From Oehlia diaphana (lineage: Eukaryota; Glomeromycota; Glomeromycetes; Glomerales; Glomeraceae), in contig QZLH01000126.1 in NCBI GenBank assembly GCA_003833135.1, positions 92,203-156,202 on the forward strand: 64,000 nt of DNA, given 5' to 3'. A model generated the notes under the pieces. It was not told where the DNA came from. It did no database searches and saw only the letters and a program-made list of their open reading frames with translations. A program made the translations under genes and the position numbers. Positions 1 to 12,313 of this stretch are shown one piece after another (the stretch's first letter is position 1; each line of letters starts with the position of its first letter).

Positions 1-537
1 TAAGTTGTACTTCTCGCACAAATGATTTGTAGCTGAAACATGTACAAGCGTTTTGTTTTATATTGAACGAAGGGAATTTCTTGGGTAATCAAATTCACCC
101 TTGTCTCTCGTCTTGGTAACTGGTGACACATTCTCCTTTCTTTAAGGAGTATATAATCAATCTTTAGTCTATTAATCGTTAAATAACAATCAGCATTTTA
201 TATTTTGTATAGAATTTTTTAAAGGAAAAACTTCTTTATTTAATACTAAGATTTAGAATAGTGATAGGAAATATTTTATATCCACTAACAATATAAATAG
301 AAGTATCACTTTGAAAATTTATTAGTGACTTAAGACAAAAAAGAAGCTTTGACGTTTATAATTTTTCTATAGTAGACATAGCAGACAAATTCTTATTAAA
401 ATTATTAAAATCCGGATATTTTTGAACTTTCACGAATTAAGTTTGTATAGTAAATTAAAAAAAAAGCTCTCTTTGATTTGTCACTATGGCTAGTTATACT
501 TCAATATTACATTTTTCATGAGCCACTGAAACAAGAT
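1..537. other. 3' spacer of the ZNFX1-like gene
   Basis: This AT-rich stretch lies downstream of the stop codon of the first gene, which runs on the minus strand. I see no open frame, splice-bounded exon or RNA gene in it. It is probably the 3' untranslated region plus spacer. Confidence 0.5.
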
Positions 538-3500
538 TCACTCGATTATATTTCCACCGGTCATTGTTTCAAATTCAGCATTTCTTCTATTACCGGAGGT
601 TAACAGGTGACTATTACCTCCGATAAATACTCCACAGTCAGGACACCTATTTTATAATAAGCAAGAATTATTTTCTTATTAAAAAATAAAGAATTAATTA
701 TTAATTTCCGTTACCTGCTCATTTGCATTGCCCCACCACATTCACCAATAGTATATGGATGACCATTTGGACATTCATACCAGTGTCCTACAAAAATATA
801 TTGAAAACAATTAAGTTGGAATGAGTCGTAAATATCAAATCTAAATTAATTTTACCTGATCCAATGAATTCGCTGCTCATTGCTCTGGAAATTTCTAATT
901 TTTCTTGTTGAGATAATTGTCCAGATCTTTCTACTGTATCATAAAATTCATCTACATTCCTCAATAACTTAGAAATTCTCTCTGTACATTGACTTTGGAA
1001 ATATTCCAATTCGACTTTTGGCAAAACATCATTTAATATTTTTTCGCAATCTTTGCGAATTTTATTACATCTATTTTTGAGTTCTTCTTTATTTGTAGGA
1101 GTCACAATATTTCTAGGTAGATTGTTAAAAATAAATCTTCCAAATTGATACTCAAATTCTACGTATTCCATTGAAGCAACTACTAGATGTCTTTTATATA
1201 AACTTTCTTTGCATGTCTGAATAATTACATCCAGATGATTGTTGATTGAATCATTTATACTGCGACAAAATTTGATCCAATTTCTCTGTGTTTCTAATAC
1301 TAAATTTCCAGTATGGGCTAATTCCACTTTAGGTAACTCTGAAACTATTCGAGTTGCTTCATCAAACAAAATTTTTTGAACATTAACGATTTCGAAAAAT
1401 GCGTCAAGATACAAACGACGGTCGAATTGTGGTGCAATTAAACCAACATCTCGAAGACTCTGTTCAAATCGTTTTTTTTGATTTTCTGGTGACTCTGTTT
1501 TTTCTATGACGTTGAGATTTTCCAAGTTATTGAAGAGTGAATCAAATTGAGCTTTGGATTTTTCATTGTAACTTTTATTGGTAAAATGTTTAAAAATAAA
1601 GAGCTAAGTATTAATAGTCCTAAGATTTTAGTGAAATACTATTTAAATTTTACTTACAGACGCGTCACAGCAGCTTCAAAAGCTTTTTTATAAGGTGGAT
1701 TTTTCGAATCTGACATAATAATCATCAATTTTTGGTATGAATTAAGGAGGTCGCGGACGTGAGTCCTCCACAAGTTTGCGTGTTGTTCCGGAATAAAGTG
1801 ATACTTTTCAATTTGATAGAATTTCTCGCTCTCACTAACTTCAGATAATGTTTTATTTGTATCCATAGTATTTTTATCGTCGATTTTCTTATTATTACTT
1901 TTTGGATAGGTTCTGTTTCTGAATTTTTCCAATAATTTTGGCCTATTATTCTCTATCTTGTTTATAATCTTTTCCAATGCCTCTCTCTGATATTTTAAAA
2001 GTAGATCATATTTTGTCAAAAACTTTTTGTTTTGCGTGTCAAGAATTCGTTTTTTAATAGATCGTCCATATCTCTTGCTTTTAATGGGAGCTTTTTTTTT
2101 TAAAAAAAAAAAAATGAATAAATAAATTGTATCAAAAGGGCAAACACAAAGCTTAGTTACCTCGACAGGTTGGACATGTCATAATTTTGTTTTCTCCCGA
2201 TTTAGATGAAAGCATAACAAGTTTAGTCCAATTTCCGTAATCTCCTTGATAATATTTCTCCATCTCCATATGGTGATCCATTGTCTCCATTGTAAATACA
2301 TGTCCACAGTCTAAGATAATCACTCTTTCTTTTTCCAAATCAGTTTCAGCAAATGTTTTAAATTCTAGAATATCGATCACTATAAAATTTGAAATGAATC
2401 AAACATTAAAAACGACAAAATCAAAAAATAAAATAAAAAAATAACATGAAATGAAATAAAATAACATAAAAAAATAAAATAAAACAAAATAAAATAAAAT
2501 ATTGTATAAAGATTAAGTCTTACTAACTTTGCTCTTTAACATTGTCAGGTGCACAAATTACGCAAAATTTCGGGGTTGGACAAATTTCACCACATACTCC
2601 TGGACACTGATGTCCACATTCCAATCTTTTTTCGCATCTTAAATCACATGGTAATCGTGAACATGGAGCACCTGGAAGAAGTCAAGATATTTATCAGTAT
2701 ATGATACAAACAAAGCAAACACTAAAAGGTTAAAAAATTCATACCACAAGATAAAAGGCATCTTCCTTTTCCGTGTGGACAATACCAATCACATTGTTCC
2801 GCGCAAGAAGAACAAGGTTTAAAACACTCCAATTTACACGTTGAATGTGAACAAGAAACAGTACACTTCGCTATGCAGGGCTTACAATTTTTTCCTTCGT
2901 GACAGACTTCTTCACATTTATGACCACAAAATAAGTTTCTTTCACAGATTTTTCTACAATATCCGTGTTTATTCCTCTTTATGTAGCCATTTTCATCAAA
3001 AATTGGTTCATCCTCGTTGGCTTTAATCGATCGTTTTTGACATTCATTACATGGTGATGAACAACTAATTTGATTATGAAAGGCTTAATATAATTATTAA
3101 AAGTATCCTAAAATTTTTAAAACCAACTTACGGGTGGTTACATGTGTTTAATTCTCCACATGGTTGTTTACAGATTATGTCATCCACTGATTTATTGCAC
3201 TTTTACCATAAAGATATTATTAATTTTGTTATTTTAAACAATAAATAATCACTAGAAAATTTTATATTACCATCACTTCAAGCTTATGCCCACATTTCGG
3301 TAATGTTTTAAAGACTTTTACACGACATAGTACTGAGTTGACATTACGACTTTCATAGCACTTTGCATTTGGATACTTATGACCGCAAGAAGGCAAAGTG
3401 ATATCACCAATAATTAAAGTGCAATCGCCTAGAGGAACAAAATTAAAAATTATACAGATAGTTAAAATTTCTTCATTTATATTTGTTAAACATAATTAAT

Positions 3501-6500
3501 TTACAAACCACATTTATCTCCGCATGATTTATTACAAGGATGTTTACATTCTGGATGTAATCTAGTACAACTTTTTCTACAAATGATATCTATATGATCT
3601 GGGTTATCAAAATGACATTTATATGGGCCTATAATGAATATGTTAACAGATGCGATTATTATTAGCATGAATCCATGAATTGAAATTTCAAACAATTTCA
3701 AAATACATACACAAATGTCCACACTTCTCGAGTTTTTTCCCACAACTTCAGATTTTAGATAAAAAAAAAAAATTCAGCAGTTATATATAAACTAATACTT
3801 GATAGAAAAGGGAAAAGGAACTTATTACGTACCTCTCCTAAATGTATCAACACGTAACGAATAATAATTTATTTATTAAAAGGCAAATAGTTAGTTGCTA
3901 AAAAAGGCAAAAATACATTTAGTAATATTCAAATGATAATCACCAAACATCCTCCATCTGGTGCAAATTCAGCGAACTGTTGGGGGACCTTCACATTATT
4001 TCGATTATTGGGATGTTGAGGACATAATATAGGAAAAGAATCCCCAACTTGATTACGGGATCTTAACATTCCAATTACGTCTGCCCACATTTGGGATTTA
4101 TTAGCCATTAACTCAGCATTACCAAGCAAATACATCCCGTGCTTAGCCCGTGAAAGTAAAACATTGCTACGATTAGTTGACTTTAGAAAACCAATACCAC
4201 CCCTGTCATCTTCCTTAGAAGAATTTCTCACAAGTGAAATGATAACTATATTGGCTTCTTCTCCTTGAAAATTATCAACTGTCCTTAGTGTAACCTAAAC
4301 AAAATATAAAAAACCTTCTTAAAACGCTGAATTATTTTAATAAATCATATCCCAATTTTTCATGCATACTTGTTGATTTAATGACTTTTTAGTTGCAATG
4401 CTGATATTTTCCACTGGATTATTTTCTGTCTTTTCCTCTTTCCTGTCTTCATTTTCATCTTCCATTTCTGCAAGATCTTGACTATCTCTTTCATCAATGA
4501 CAACAGTAAATGTTGTTTTTAATGCATCCCGAAGTTTTACCATTTGTCCGAGATATGGTGTAAGAATAGCAATATCATCCTGTTTTGTGTATCCATTTCT
4601 AACAAAAAATTTTACTATTTCGATAATCATATCTACTTCGTATTTATTAGAATGCGATTTAGTCGTTAATTCATTTTCGCATTTATCTTCATGGTTACGA
4701 TGATTGATAAAATACACATTATGTTGAGCACCACGAATCTTAGGATATTTAGTGGTATTTTCACCGTCTTTCAATTCTTTATAGAGTGTATGTCTTATCA
4801 AATCGGAAATTTCAATTGCTCTCATACGTCTCTGAGTTAATAACTGAGATTTCTCAATACGGGTGGCTTTATCGCCCTTAACCAAGCGCTCAAAGAGACT
4901 TTCATCTAATCCATATTTTTTGCCAATTGATGAATCACAGCTTAAATAGTGAGTGGCGATATGCGGTCGTAATTGATTATGATCTTAATAAATAAATAAT
5001 TATACATATATAAATATAAAATTTTGAAATATTTTGAAATTTCATTATAAAAAAGTAACAAACAGCACATACCACCAATAAGAATAAGATGTTGCGTAGA
5101 GGGTGTAAGCGCTGAAAGAATATGAGCTTCGAGGACTTCTCCAGCTTCTTCGCATAAAATAATCTTAGGTCTAACAGAACGAACGAGAGATTGAAATTTC
5201 GCAGCCCCGTTAGTAGTCATCCCAATTACGTCACATTCTTTTAAAATTTTTTTTCTCCTTTCACTATGAATATCTTCTATTTCTTTTCTTTTTTCATCAT
5301 GAATTCTTTGTAGATTTGCTAATGATTCCACATTTTCAAGATTTAACTCGTGTCTCCAAAAGTCATGCAATGCTACGCGTTCAGTTGTAGACATTCTCCA
5401 AATATTTGTATTATTCTTTAGTTCTTCCAATGGACGATTGGTTTTGGGCTCTTGCCAATTTGCTAGATAGACTTGAGGGTCATTTTGTTCATAATCATCA
5501 TAATATTCTTCATCCTCAAAAAAACTATCACTGTCTTCAGGTTTGTAATATTCATTAAGTTCATCATCATAATTAGCAAGAGCGTCATAGACATTAGTGT
5601 TCGTATTATTATTCTTTTTTTCTTTACGAAGCTGTTTTGAATTTTCTGTGGCTTTAAGCATAGCTCTAGCATTTTTTATATCCACTCCATGCAACCATTT
5701 GTCAAATAATGTTTGATTTTTTGAATCTTTACCAGTTAAATCCCATTCTTCATCAAAATAGTCATTTAATAAGAAACTTGGAATTTCAGGATCTTGGTAA
5801 CCGAAGAATTTATTATAATGTTCATGAAAATCCACATATAAATAGGAAGATACTTCTTTCCATTGTAACCATCTTAAATTTAATCTTTCTTGAATCTGAT
5901 CTGCATCTTTTTGAATAGTTTCAAGTTCTTGGTAAGTCTTAGATAAAAGATATGATTCAACCCCAACAGGTTTTTCCCGATTCTTAACAACTTCCTCAAG
6001 ATTAAAAGGAGCAATTTTATCAGATTTAGAGCGTCCTCCTAATCTTACGATGTTATCAATTCCAGCTTTATCAATCAAATGCTACGATTTATATTTAATT
6101 AATTAAAAAGATATATATAAATAATATAAAATATTATTAAACATAAACATTAATATACAAGATGTAAAATAAAAATACTTTACCTCCAAAAATTGGTCTA
6201 AAGCGTGGTTTGTAAAACAAATGACGAGTATCGGGGTAAGATTTATACTACGATTTTCTTCTGCGAGCAAAACTTTCATAATTTCTATTCCTACAACAGT
6301 TTTACCCGTGCCCGGTGGACCTAATTAAGTTCAGACAATGGTTAATTCTTACATTTGGCGCAATACTCAAATCTGGCATAAAATTTTAAAATTACCTTCA
6401 ATTAACGCAATTTCTTTACACAAAGAAGAAACGAGAGCTTTAGCTAAAAAAGGGTAAATAATAATTTTAAATTTTGATTTATCTGATTTATTAAAATTAA

Positions 6501-8818
6501 TAATATTAAAATTTAAATACCTTGTGTATCATCCAAAGAACTTCCATTTACTAGTTCTTTAACAACATTTTCATGTTCATTCGCATTAGCAACATTCAAA
6601 AGTAGTTCCTTTTGCTTATCACGCAACAATACTTTTAGATTGAACCGAAATTCTGGAGCTCTTGCATAATCTGGTATATCTACGGTAAAAGCACTTTTGG
6701 CAGAAGTATCCTTGACGGACTCAATTTGATTTTCATCATCGACACTCGCCAAGGTCAAATATTTTTCAAAAGGTAACATTGAATCATTTGTGGATTGCAG
6801 AGTTTTCAACACATGGTAGCATGATTCAAGATAAATCCCGGTGCATTCTACCATAAAACGTAATGACAAATTTTGTACTGCATTTTTATTTTTTTGATTT
6901 GAAATGTCTTTTAAAGCTAAAGGATAAATAGCGGCATCCATAAAACTAATGTCAATTTCGACTCTATCTTCAAATTTGGCTAGTTGCTCATCATCTCTTT
7001 GCACAACTACACCAAAAAATAGAGAATATTTTGGCGAAATTGTTTCTTCTGTAGGCAAAAGAAGGCATACTAAATTTCCATTCATTAATTTTTTTGAATG
7101 CTTTTTCCAATAAAGTGTACGATCTTTCACATTTTTCCCAGAATTTGTTGGTGCGGGAAATGCTATTCGACATGAAAATCCACGTCTTTTGTCGACTGAA
7201 ATTCTAACAAAACGAGCTCTTGGATAAATATATAAGTCTCCGTTGTCTTGACGGTATTTACCACCTTTTTCTTGATATTTTCTTAAAATGTTATTATTAC
7301 GATTTGGATCTGCCAAAAATTGCAAGAAACTGTTTATTCCCATTCTAAGAGGATGTAACATATCTTCACGTAACAAACGAAATTGTGAGTCGAGAAGACG
7401 TGCTATTCCCTCGGGAAGAAAATGTGGAGCTCCAGGAATATTTGTTGGTAAAAAAGGTGACCTATCGCTTAAAATTTCTTCCTGTGTAGGAATTATAGAG
7501 ATTTTTGAAATATCGCTGAAATCGTTATTATGCCGAGGTCCTTTATGTGATAATTCTCCCGGAGGATCATAAGAACGTTTTAAATCAGCAAGTCGTGATT
7601 TTTCTCTATAAGTACCCAAAGATGATTCGTCGATTGAATTTTGTTCATTTAAGAAAGTTCTCTTAGAATGCTTTTTTATAACTTGTTTCACCTTCTTAAA
7701 TTCTTTATCTAAAATAAAGAAAAAATAATCTCTTCGATCGATATTAGAATAAAGTGGATCATTGGAATTTCCTTGTTGAGTTGAAAATGAATTTTGCCAA
7801 CTTAATTTGGCGTCTTCTAATCGTTGAATAATGTCATTCATCGCATCATTGACTGCGGCATCTCGCATTCGGTCAAGAAGAATACTACATAATCTCACAA
7901 TCACCAAGAAAAATTGACCGAGACTATTAAAAAAAAAGTCATTAATATGTATACTTTAGGATTAATAAAATAAAAAAAAAACTTTTATAATTAGAATAAC
8001 ATACGATGTTGGAAAGAAAGAGTGTGGATCATCTCTAAGTAATTCATTTTGAGGAGTTCGTTGATCATCCACAGAATTTCTCTGAACCAAAATTTCCAAC
8101 ATATTAATTACTTTGTTGTTTATAAAATCCTCCTTTGTAAAAGTAAATATTTATCAAGCATATTAATATTAATTAGACAATAAAAAATACAAAAATTCAA
8201 ATAATTAAATATCCATAAATATACCAAATTAGTATATACGAGAGTGTAGATAGCATTAACATTACTTTCCAAAATACTATCAGTGATTCCAGAACGAGTT
8301 AACAACGCAAGAAATGGTAAAGTTACGCGCTGGAAAGAAGCAACTTGAGGCATCAATCCTGCGTCAACTGATACAGGGAACATCATAATCTCTCTTAAAC
8401 GTTGTCTACCATCAGGTTCGGACAGTTTTGCGATAAGATCACTCAATTCATAATCAGAATTTCCAGAAGCAACAACTAAACATGAGTTGAGAAATCGACG
8501 AATATGATGTTGATTGCTAAGTTCTTTTTTCAACAGACGTTTCCACATTGACTGGATTTCATCCTCATGAGGGATGAATACAACTTTATCGCTTCCCTTA
8601 TATGTCAATTCGGATGATTCAAAATTACCAGAGAGAATTTGAACGTTTTCTCTCTCAACATCTTGCGGATTACGAAATATTCGAGCACGTTCACTATTTG
8701 AAGAGTTATCACTACGTGGACGAATATTGTTATTCGAAGAACTATCACTATCTCTTCTATTATTATTATTCCAACCACCTCGACCTCTTCCACGGCCTCT
8801 ACCACCTCTGTAGCTCAT
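538..8818 (-). CDS. ZNFX1-type SF1 RNA helicase with NF-X1 zinc fingers and RZ finger
   Basis: Spliced minus-strand gene of 20 exons (8818-8225, 8132-8005, 7923-6521, 6443-6396, 6320-6184, 6081-5073, 4983-4370, 4294-3944, 3837-3833, 3745-3711, 3628-3509, 3428-3271, 3199-3132, 3064-2745, 2671-2528, 2379-2161, 2090-1658, 1571-856, 787-715, 646-538). All junctions keep frame and give about 2,227 residues. Order: RGG-rich start ([15 protein letters not shown]); long N-terminal region; UPF1-like helicase core with Walker A GPPGTGKT (about residue 725), [11 protein letters not shown] as motif II, GGDHNQLRP as motif [12 protein letters not shown], and [11 protein letters not shown] as motif V/VI; a run of NF-X1 CGHxC fingers (about 1430-1760); a helical region; and a C-terminal RZ finger ([14 protein letters not shown] ... 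CPDCG). This is the ZNFX1 domain order. Animal ZNFX1 and fission-yeast Hrr1 work with small-RNA silencing, so an RNAi-linked role is inferred. Confidence is high for the family and moderate for each small exon. Confidence 0.93.
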
Positions 8819-9020
8819 AGTTATCGTTTAATCAAAAAAAAAAAAAATAATAAGCTCACACAATTTTAAAAAAAAAATTGTTAAATGTGTTATAAGATGG
8901 CTGAATGACTTATTTATATTAAATAATACTCCGGAAAAACTCTATAACATATACAAATTTGTGTCATTTATTTAACTAATTTTAGAAGACAATAACAACT
9001 TTGGCGCAGTCAAAAGAATG

Positions 9021-9360
9021 AACAATATGATTATGGCCATATTGTTACCAAAAATGTGAATATTTGGTTGTTGATTTTGAGATAACTTACCAATTTTTTT
9101 GAAATTTAAATTAAAGGGAAAAAAAATTTGAACTATATTCAGGACTAAAACTTTAAAAGTCGCATAGCATGAATATTTCCAAAAAATAAGCATATAAACA
9201 CATGTTTATCAGTTATATGCGGTTCGAACACCCGAAAATTTCCGAACATTTAGGTTAATTTACCTAAAAATATGTGTTTTTCAACTTAATCTGACCGAAT
9301 TTATTAATCCAAAATATACCGAAGCCGCGGTTTAGGGTCAAAACTTTCGGTACAGAAAAG
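9021..9360. repeat. cluster of short perfect inverted repeats
   Basis: Four hairpins lie within 340 bp. They are AACAATATG/CATATTGTT (9021-9046), ACCAAA/TTTGGT just after it, TTTAGGT/ACCTAAA (9249-9268), and TACCGAA/TTCGGTA (about 9318-9352). Such density is more than I would expect by chance in AT-rich spacer and suggests remains of a transposon end, but no element family is recognised. Confidence 0.4.
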
Positions 9361-10317
9361 ATGCTTTCGTGATTGGAAACAATACATGTTCACGTGCTAC
9401 ACTTCCATGATGATTAAACTTTAGGTATTTGATATTGAGAACTTATGTTTATCATTTTTGGTTATGTGCTTTTAGTTAATATTATAATCAGCGAAATAGC
9501 ATTAGTGTTGGTCGCCGCAGTATACTTAATGACCGAAACTCAGTATGCTGTATGCATAATAATATTAGAAACCTTGGTCAATACAAATTATCAGATCATC
9601 GGGTCAGTTAAAACCTATCTAGTATCACCCAGTAGATTGTCACGATAGTGTAAATCATGTGACGTTTGGTTCGATACTTTGCGGAATTTTATAAAGAATG
9701 CCTAAATTACCGTTACGAGAGTGTTTCTTATTGTATTATTATAATTATATAATTAATATAATTTTATATATTTGGATTTTATCAAAAAATTTTAAATCTC
9801 ATTGTACATATTTTTTATTCCCAATAAAATGTATTTCTAGTCTTATCTTTCCATGATCTTGGCGGCAATCCTTAAAATATAAATACAATATTTTTAAAAA
9901 TTATAACTTTAAACTCATTTTTGAAGTAATATGTTTGAAAAATAGAATATTAACTTATTTTATTGTACTAGTTAACCAGACTATTTTTAGATGTATGTGC
10001 AAGGTCGAATTCTCGTTAGGATGGTGACATTATATAACTATAAGTGCCTACTCTCATCTCCAGGTAAGCAGATATATATCCATATAAAATATGTAACCTA
10101 AGTTTTGTATACTCCCCACTCTCTAAAATATTAGCACACTGCCATTACAGAAATTATTGAATTAAATTGTACAAATTCAATATATCGTCTTTAAATTTCA
10201 AAGAACTTTATAAATTATTACATGTTTTAAAGAATTAGGCTATAGGTAAATAATTCACAAACTACTTTTAAGAATTTCGCAATGATAAAGTTCTGCTACT
10301 GATACTTCATACTAAGC

Positions 10318-10511
10318 TCATTTTTTTAGTTCTACCCTTTCACGCTCAAGTTTAACTTTCTCGTTCCTTTAATAATAATTTCCGATATTCCATATTAAAA
10401 TCATGTATCAAATTAGTTACAACTTTAGCTTTTTAGATTTAGTTTGTAAATCTAGTTCTTTGACATTTCCTTGACCTTTAATACCAGAATCTTGTATACC
10501 AACGGTGATTC
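10318..10511 (-). pseudogene. frameshifted protein relic with charged coiled-coil-like end
   Basis: After an acceptor-like ACAG, the minus strand reads GITVGIQDSGIKGQGNVK and on to KKLKL. It then continues one frame over as VTNLIHDFNMEYRKLLLKER, and after a second shift as KVKLERERVELKK followed by a stop. Sense-like residues crossing three frames with no intron signals indicate a decayed coding sequence. The final E/K/R/L-rich helix resembles tails of transposon-associated SANT/Myb-like proteins, but I cannot name the family. Confidence 0.45.
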
Positions 10512-10633
10512 CTGTAATACAATAACATTTAGATTCCTGTAAATTCATAAAAAATTAATGTTAGATAAATTTTAAGTACTGTTAATGATTAAAAATCACA
10601 TCAAGAATATATAATGCTACATAATCATCTTTT

Positions 10634-10794
10634 TTTCAGGAATATTAGAAACATTTAGTAAGATTGGCATTTGTTCAGGAATATTAAAATTCTGGACTAA
10701 TTAAATTGCTCCCTTTCCAATAACTTACAGGTTTCTAGTACTACAAAGTATATTTATCAAGGTTGGCATATTAAAACATTTAGTAGGGTTGACA
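10634..10794. repeat. degenerate direct repeat
   Basis: The unit AATATTAGAAACATTTAGTA (10640-10659) recurs as CATATTAAAACATTTAGTAG (10768-10787). Both copies run on into a similar 8-9 base segment (AGATTGGCA and GGTTGACA). A shorter TTCAGGAATATTA copy lies between them. Origin unknown. Confidence 0.4.
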
Positions 10795-10872
10795 ATTTCA
10801 TTAGTTATTAGTTTATATATTTATTTAACCATGCCAGAATATACAGCTAAATACAGTACCGTATTATTGTTA

Positions 10873-11021
10873 CTATTTGTATTGAACAAGCTCATTAGAA
10901 GCCTGAACAGCCTGCAATATCCGTGCCAATTCTAGTACATCTAATGATATAGACAATACTTGGTTAACAACCCTTTTTATACTGAAGTTTAGCTTCAGAT
11001 AACTTGCGATCTTATATCCAT
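10873..11021 (-). pseudogene. second frameshifted protein relic
   Basis: The minus strand reads MDIRSQ, shifts to LSEAKLQYKK, and shifts again to RVVNQVLSISLDVLELARIL, continuing to QYK and a stop. It lies just upstream, on the same strand, of the 10318-10511 relic and may be an earlier exon of the same dead gene. The function is unknown. Confidence 0.4.
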
Positions 11022-12313
11022 TTTTAATTTCTTAAGGCAAAAAAAAAAGTCCATCGCAAAAAAGTCTATTGGTAATTATACAGTATTCTTAGCCGAAATA
11101 TTTCTAGAATTTTATAAAAAATGAATTTCCGGAAATTTTCCGTTTAACCTTTTTGTGCAATGCTTGTAAGGAGGTGTCAGAAACACACATTTATTTGACA
11201 AAATACCAAATATATTAAAATAATTGTGTCAAAAAAAATTAACCAAATTCGTGCCATTTAAAAGATCGAAAATCGAAATGATCGGTTTAACTTTTTTTTT
11301 TATTAAAAGAGAAAATAGCAAATTAATAACGTAATTTATTCATTTCAATTACTTTTAATATATTCATAAACCAATATTTCTAATGTTAATAAATAGTTAG
11401 TCTGAGAGTAGATATTTATTCATCTTCATTATTACTAATCCATCGCTCTTTAACTTAAATATATCCTGCCATACTTTCCTCCTCAACTATGAAATCAAGT
11501 CAGTCGCAAATTTTGGTTAAGGCCACAAAACTTACAGGATATAAATAAATGTATTAATGTAAACATTAACTCACGGAAGCTATATTCTTGTCAAACAAAG
11601 CCAAGGGATCAATAGTCACTCCCGAAATCGAATTTATTTAATTTAATTTAGAACATTTCATGTCATATCTACAAAATTGTCTTAAACCAAACAATGATAA
11701 TGGATAGATCTCAGATATACAACATTGTAGCACTTGTCTCCTTAAAGAAAAAGAAAATTTTACATTTACACGTCAACAACATCTGTCTTTTCTTTTTCGT
11801 TATTCACAAACTAGCTTTTCTTCCTTTTTGTTTAAATTAAAAAAAAAAAAGTTTTGCCGATAATCAAATTAGCTTAATATAAATTAATAAAAAGCCGAAC
11901 ATCTTGATTGATCGTCATTTCATTTAATTTGAAAATTTAAATTGATTTTAATTGACTTACAGATTTTCCAACTAATTTAGTATCAAGTCAAAAAATTTAT
12001 CGGAAATTACATTAAGTCCTATTGGATAGAGGATTGCGATATTTTCAATTTAGGTTCAAGTTTTCGGTGCCATTTGAATCCATTTAGTATTAGTTGAAAA
12101 CACAAGTAATAGAATTATGTCAAATATTCTTTTTTAAGATTTTCATGCCAATTATATCTATCGATGGAAGAAGTAATAATTTTATTCTTTTTTAGAAAGT
12201 TCTTTTACCGCAGATGCTGCTTTAATATAAAAGAATTTAAAAAAGAATAATTTTCAAAAAAAAAGGAAATATATTATAATATATAACCTTTCGAACTCGT
12301 TAATCTAGTGAAA

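Larger units (their letters stand above)
8819..12313. other. AT-rich spacer with hairpins and gene relics
   Basis: This is a 3.5-kb gap between the divergent starts of the ZNFX1-like gene and the MFS gene. It holds several short perfect hairpins (9021-9360), a degenerate direct repeat (10634-10670 versus 10768-10794), and minus-strand protein-like fragments broken by frameshifts (10318-10511 and 10873-11021). No intact gene is visible, and the open frames at 8972-9193 and 9445-9648 have no recognisable content. Confidence 0.6.

Noticed and set aside
2841..3026. Plus-strand frame inside the zinc-finger exon
   Set aside because: The minus strand here encodes densely spaced Cys/His NF-X1 fingers that splice in frame, so the plus-strand frame is a shadow.
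5463..5672. Alternate minus-strand frame rich in Met/Ile
   Set aside because: It overlaps the helicase exon, whose own frame carries the conserved sequence.
8602..8820. Open frame opposite the first exon of the ZNFX1-like gene, rich in Tyr/His/Ser
   Set aside because: It is the antisense shadow of the RGG/Asn/Ser-rich N-terminus and has no independent support.
9220..9240. GGTTCGAA resembling a tRNA T-loop
   Set aside because: The flanking five bases do not pair, and no acceptor, D or anticodon arms were found upstream. I found no convincing tRNA anywhere in the window.
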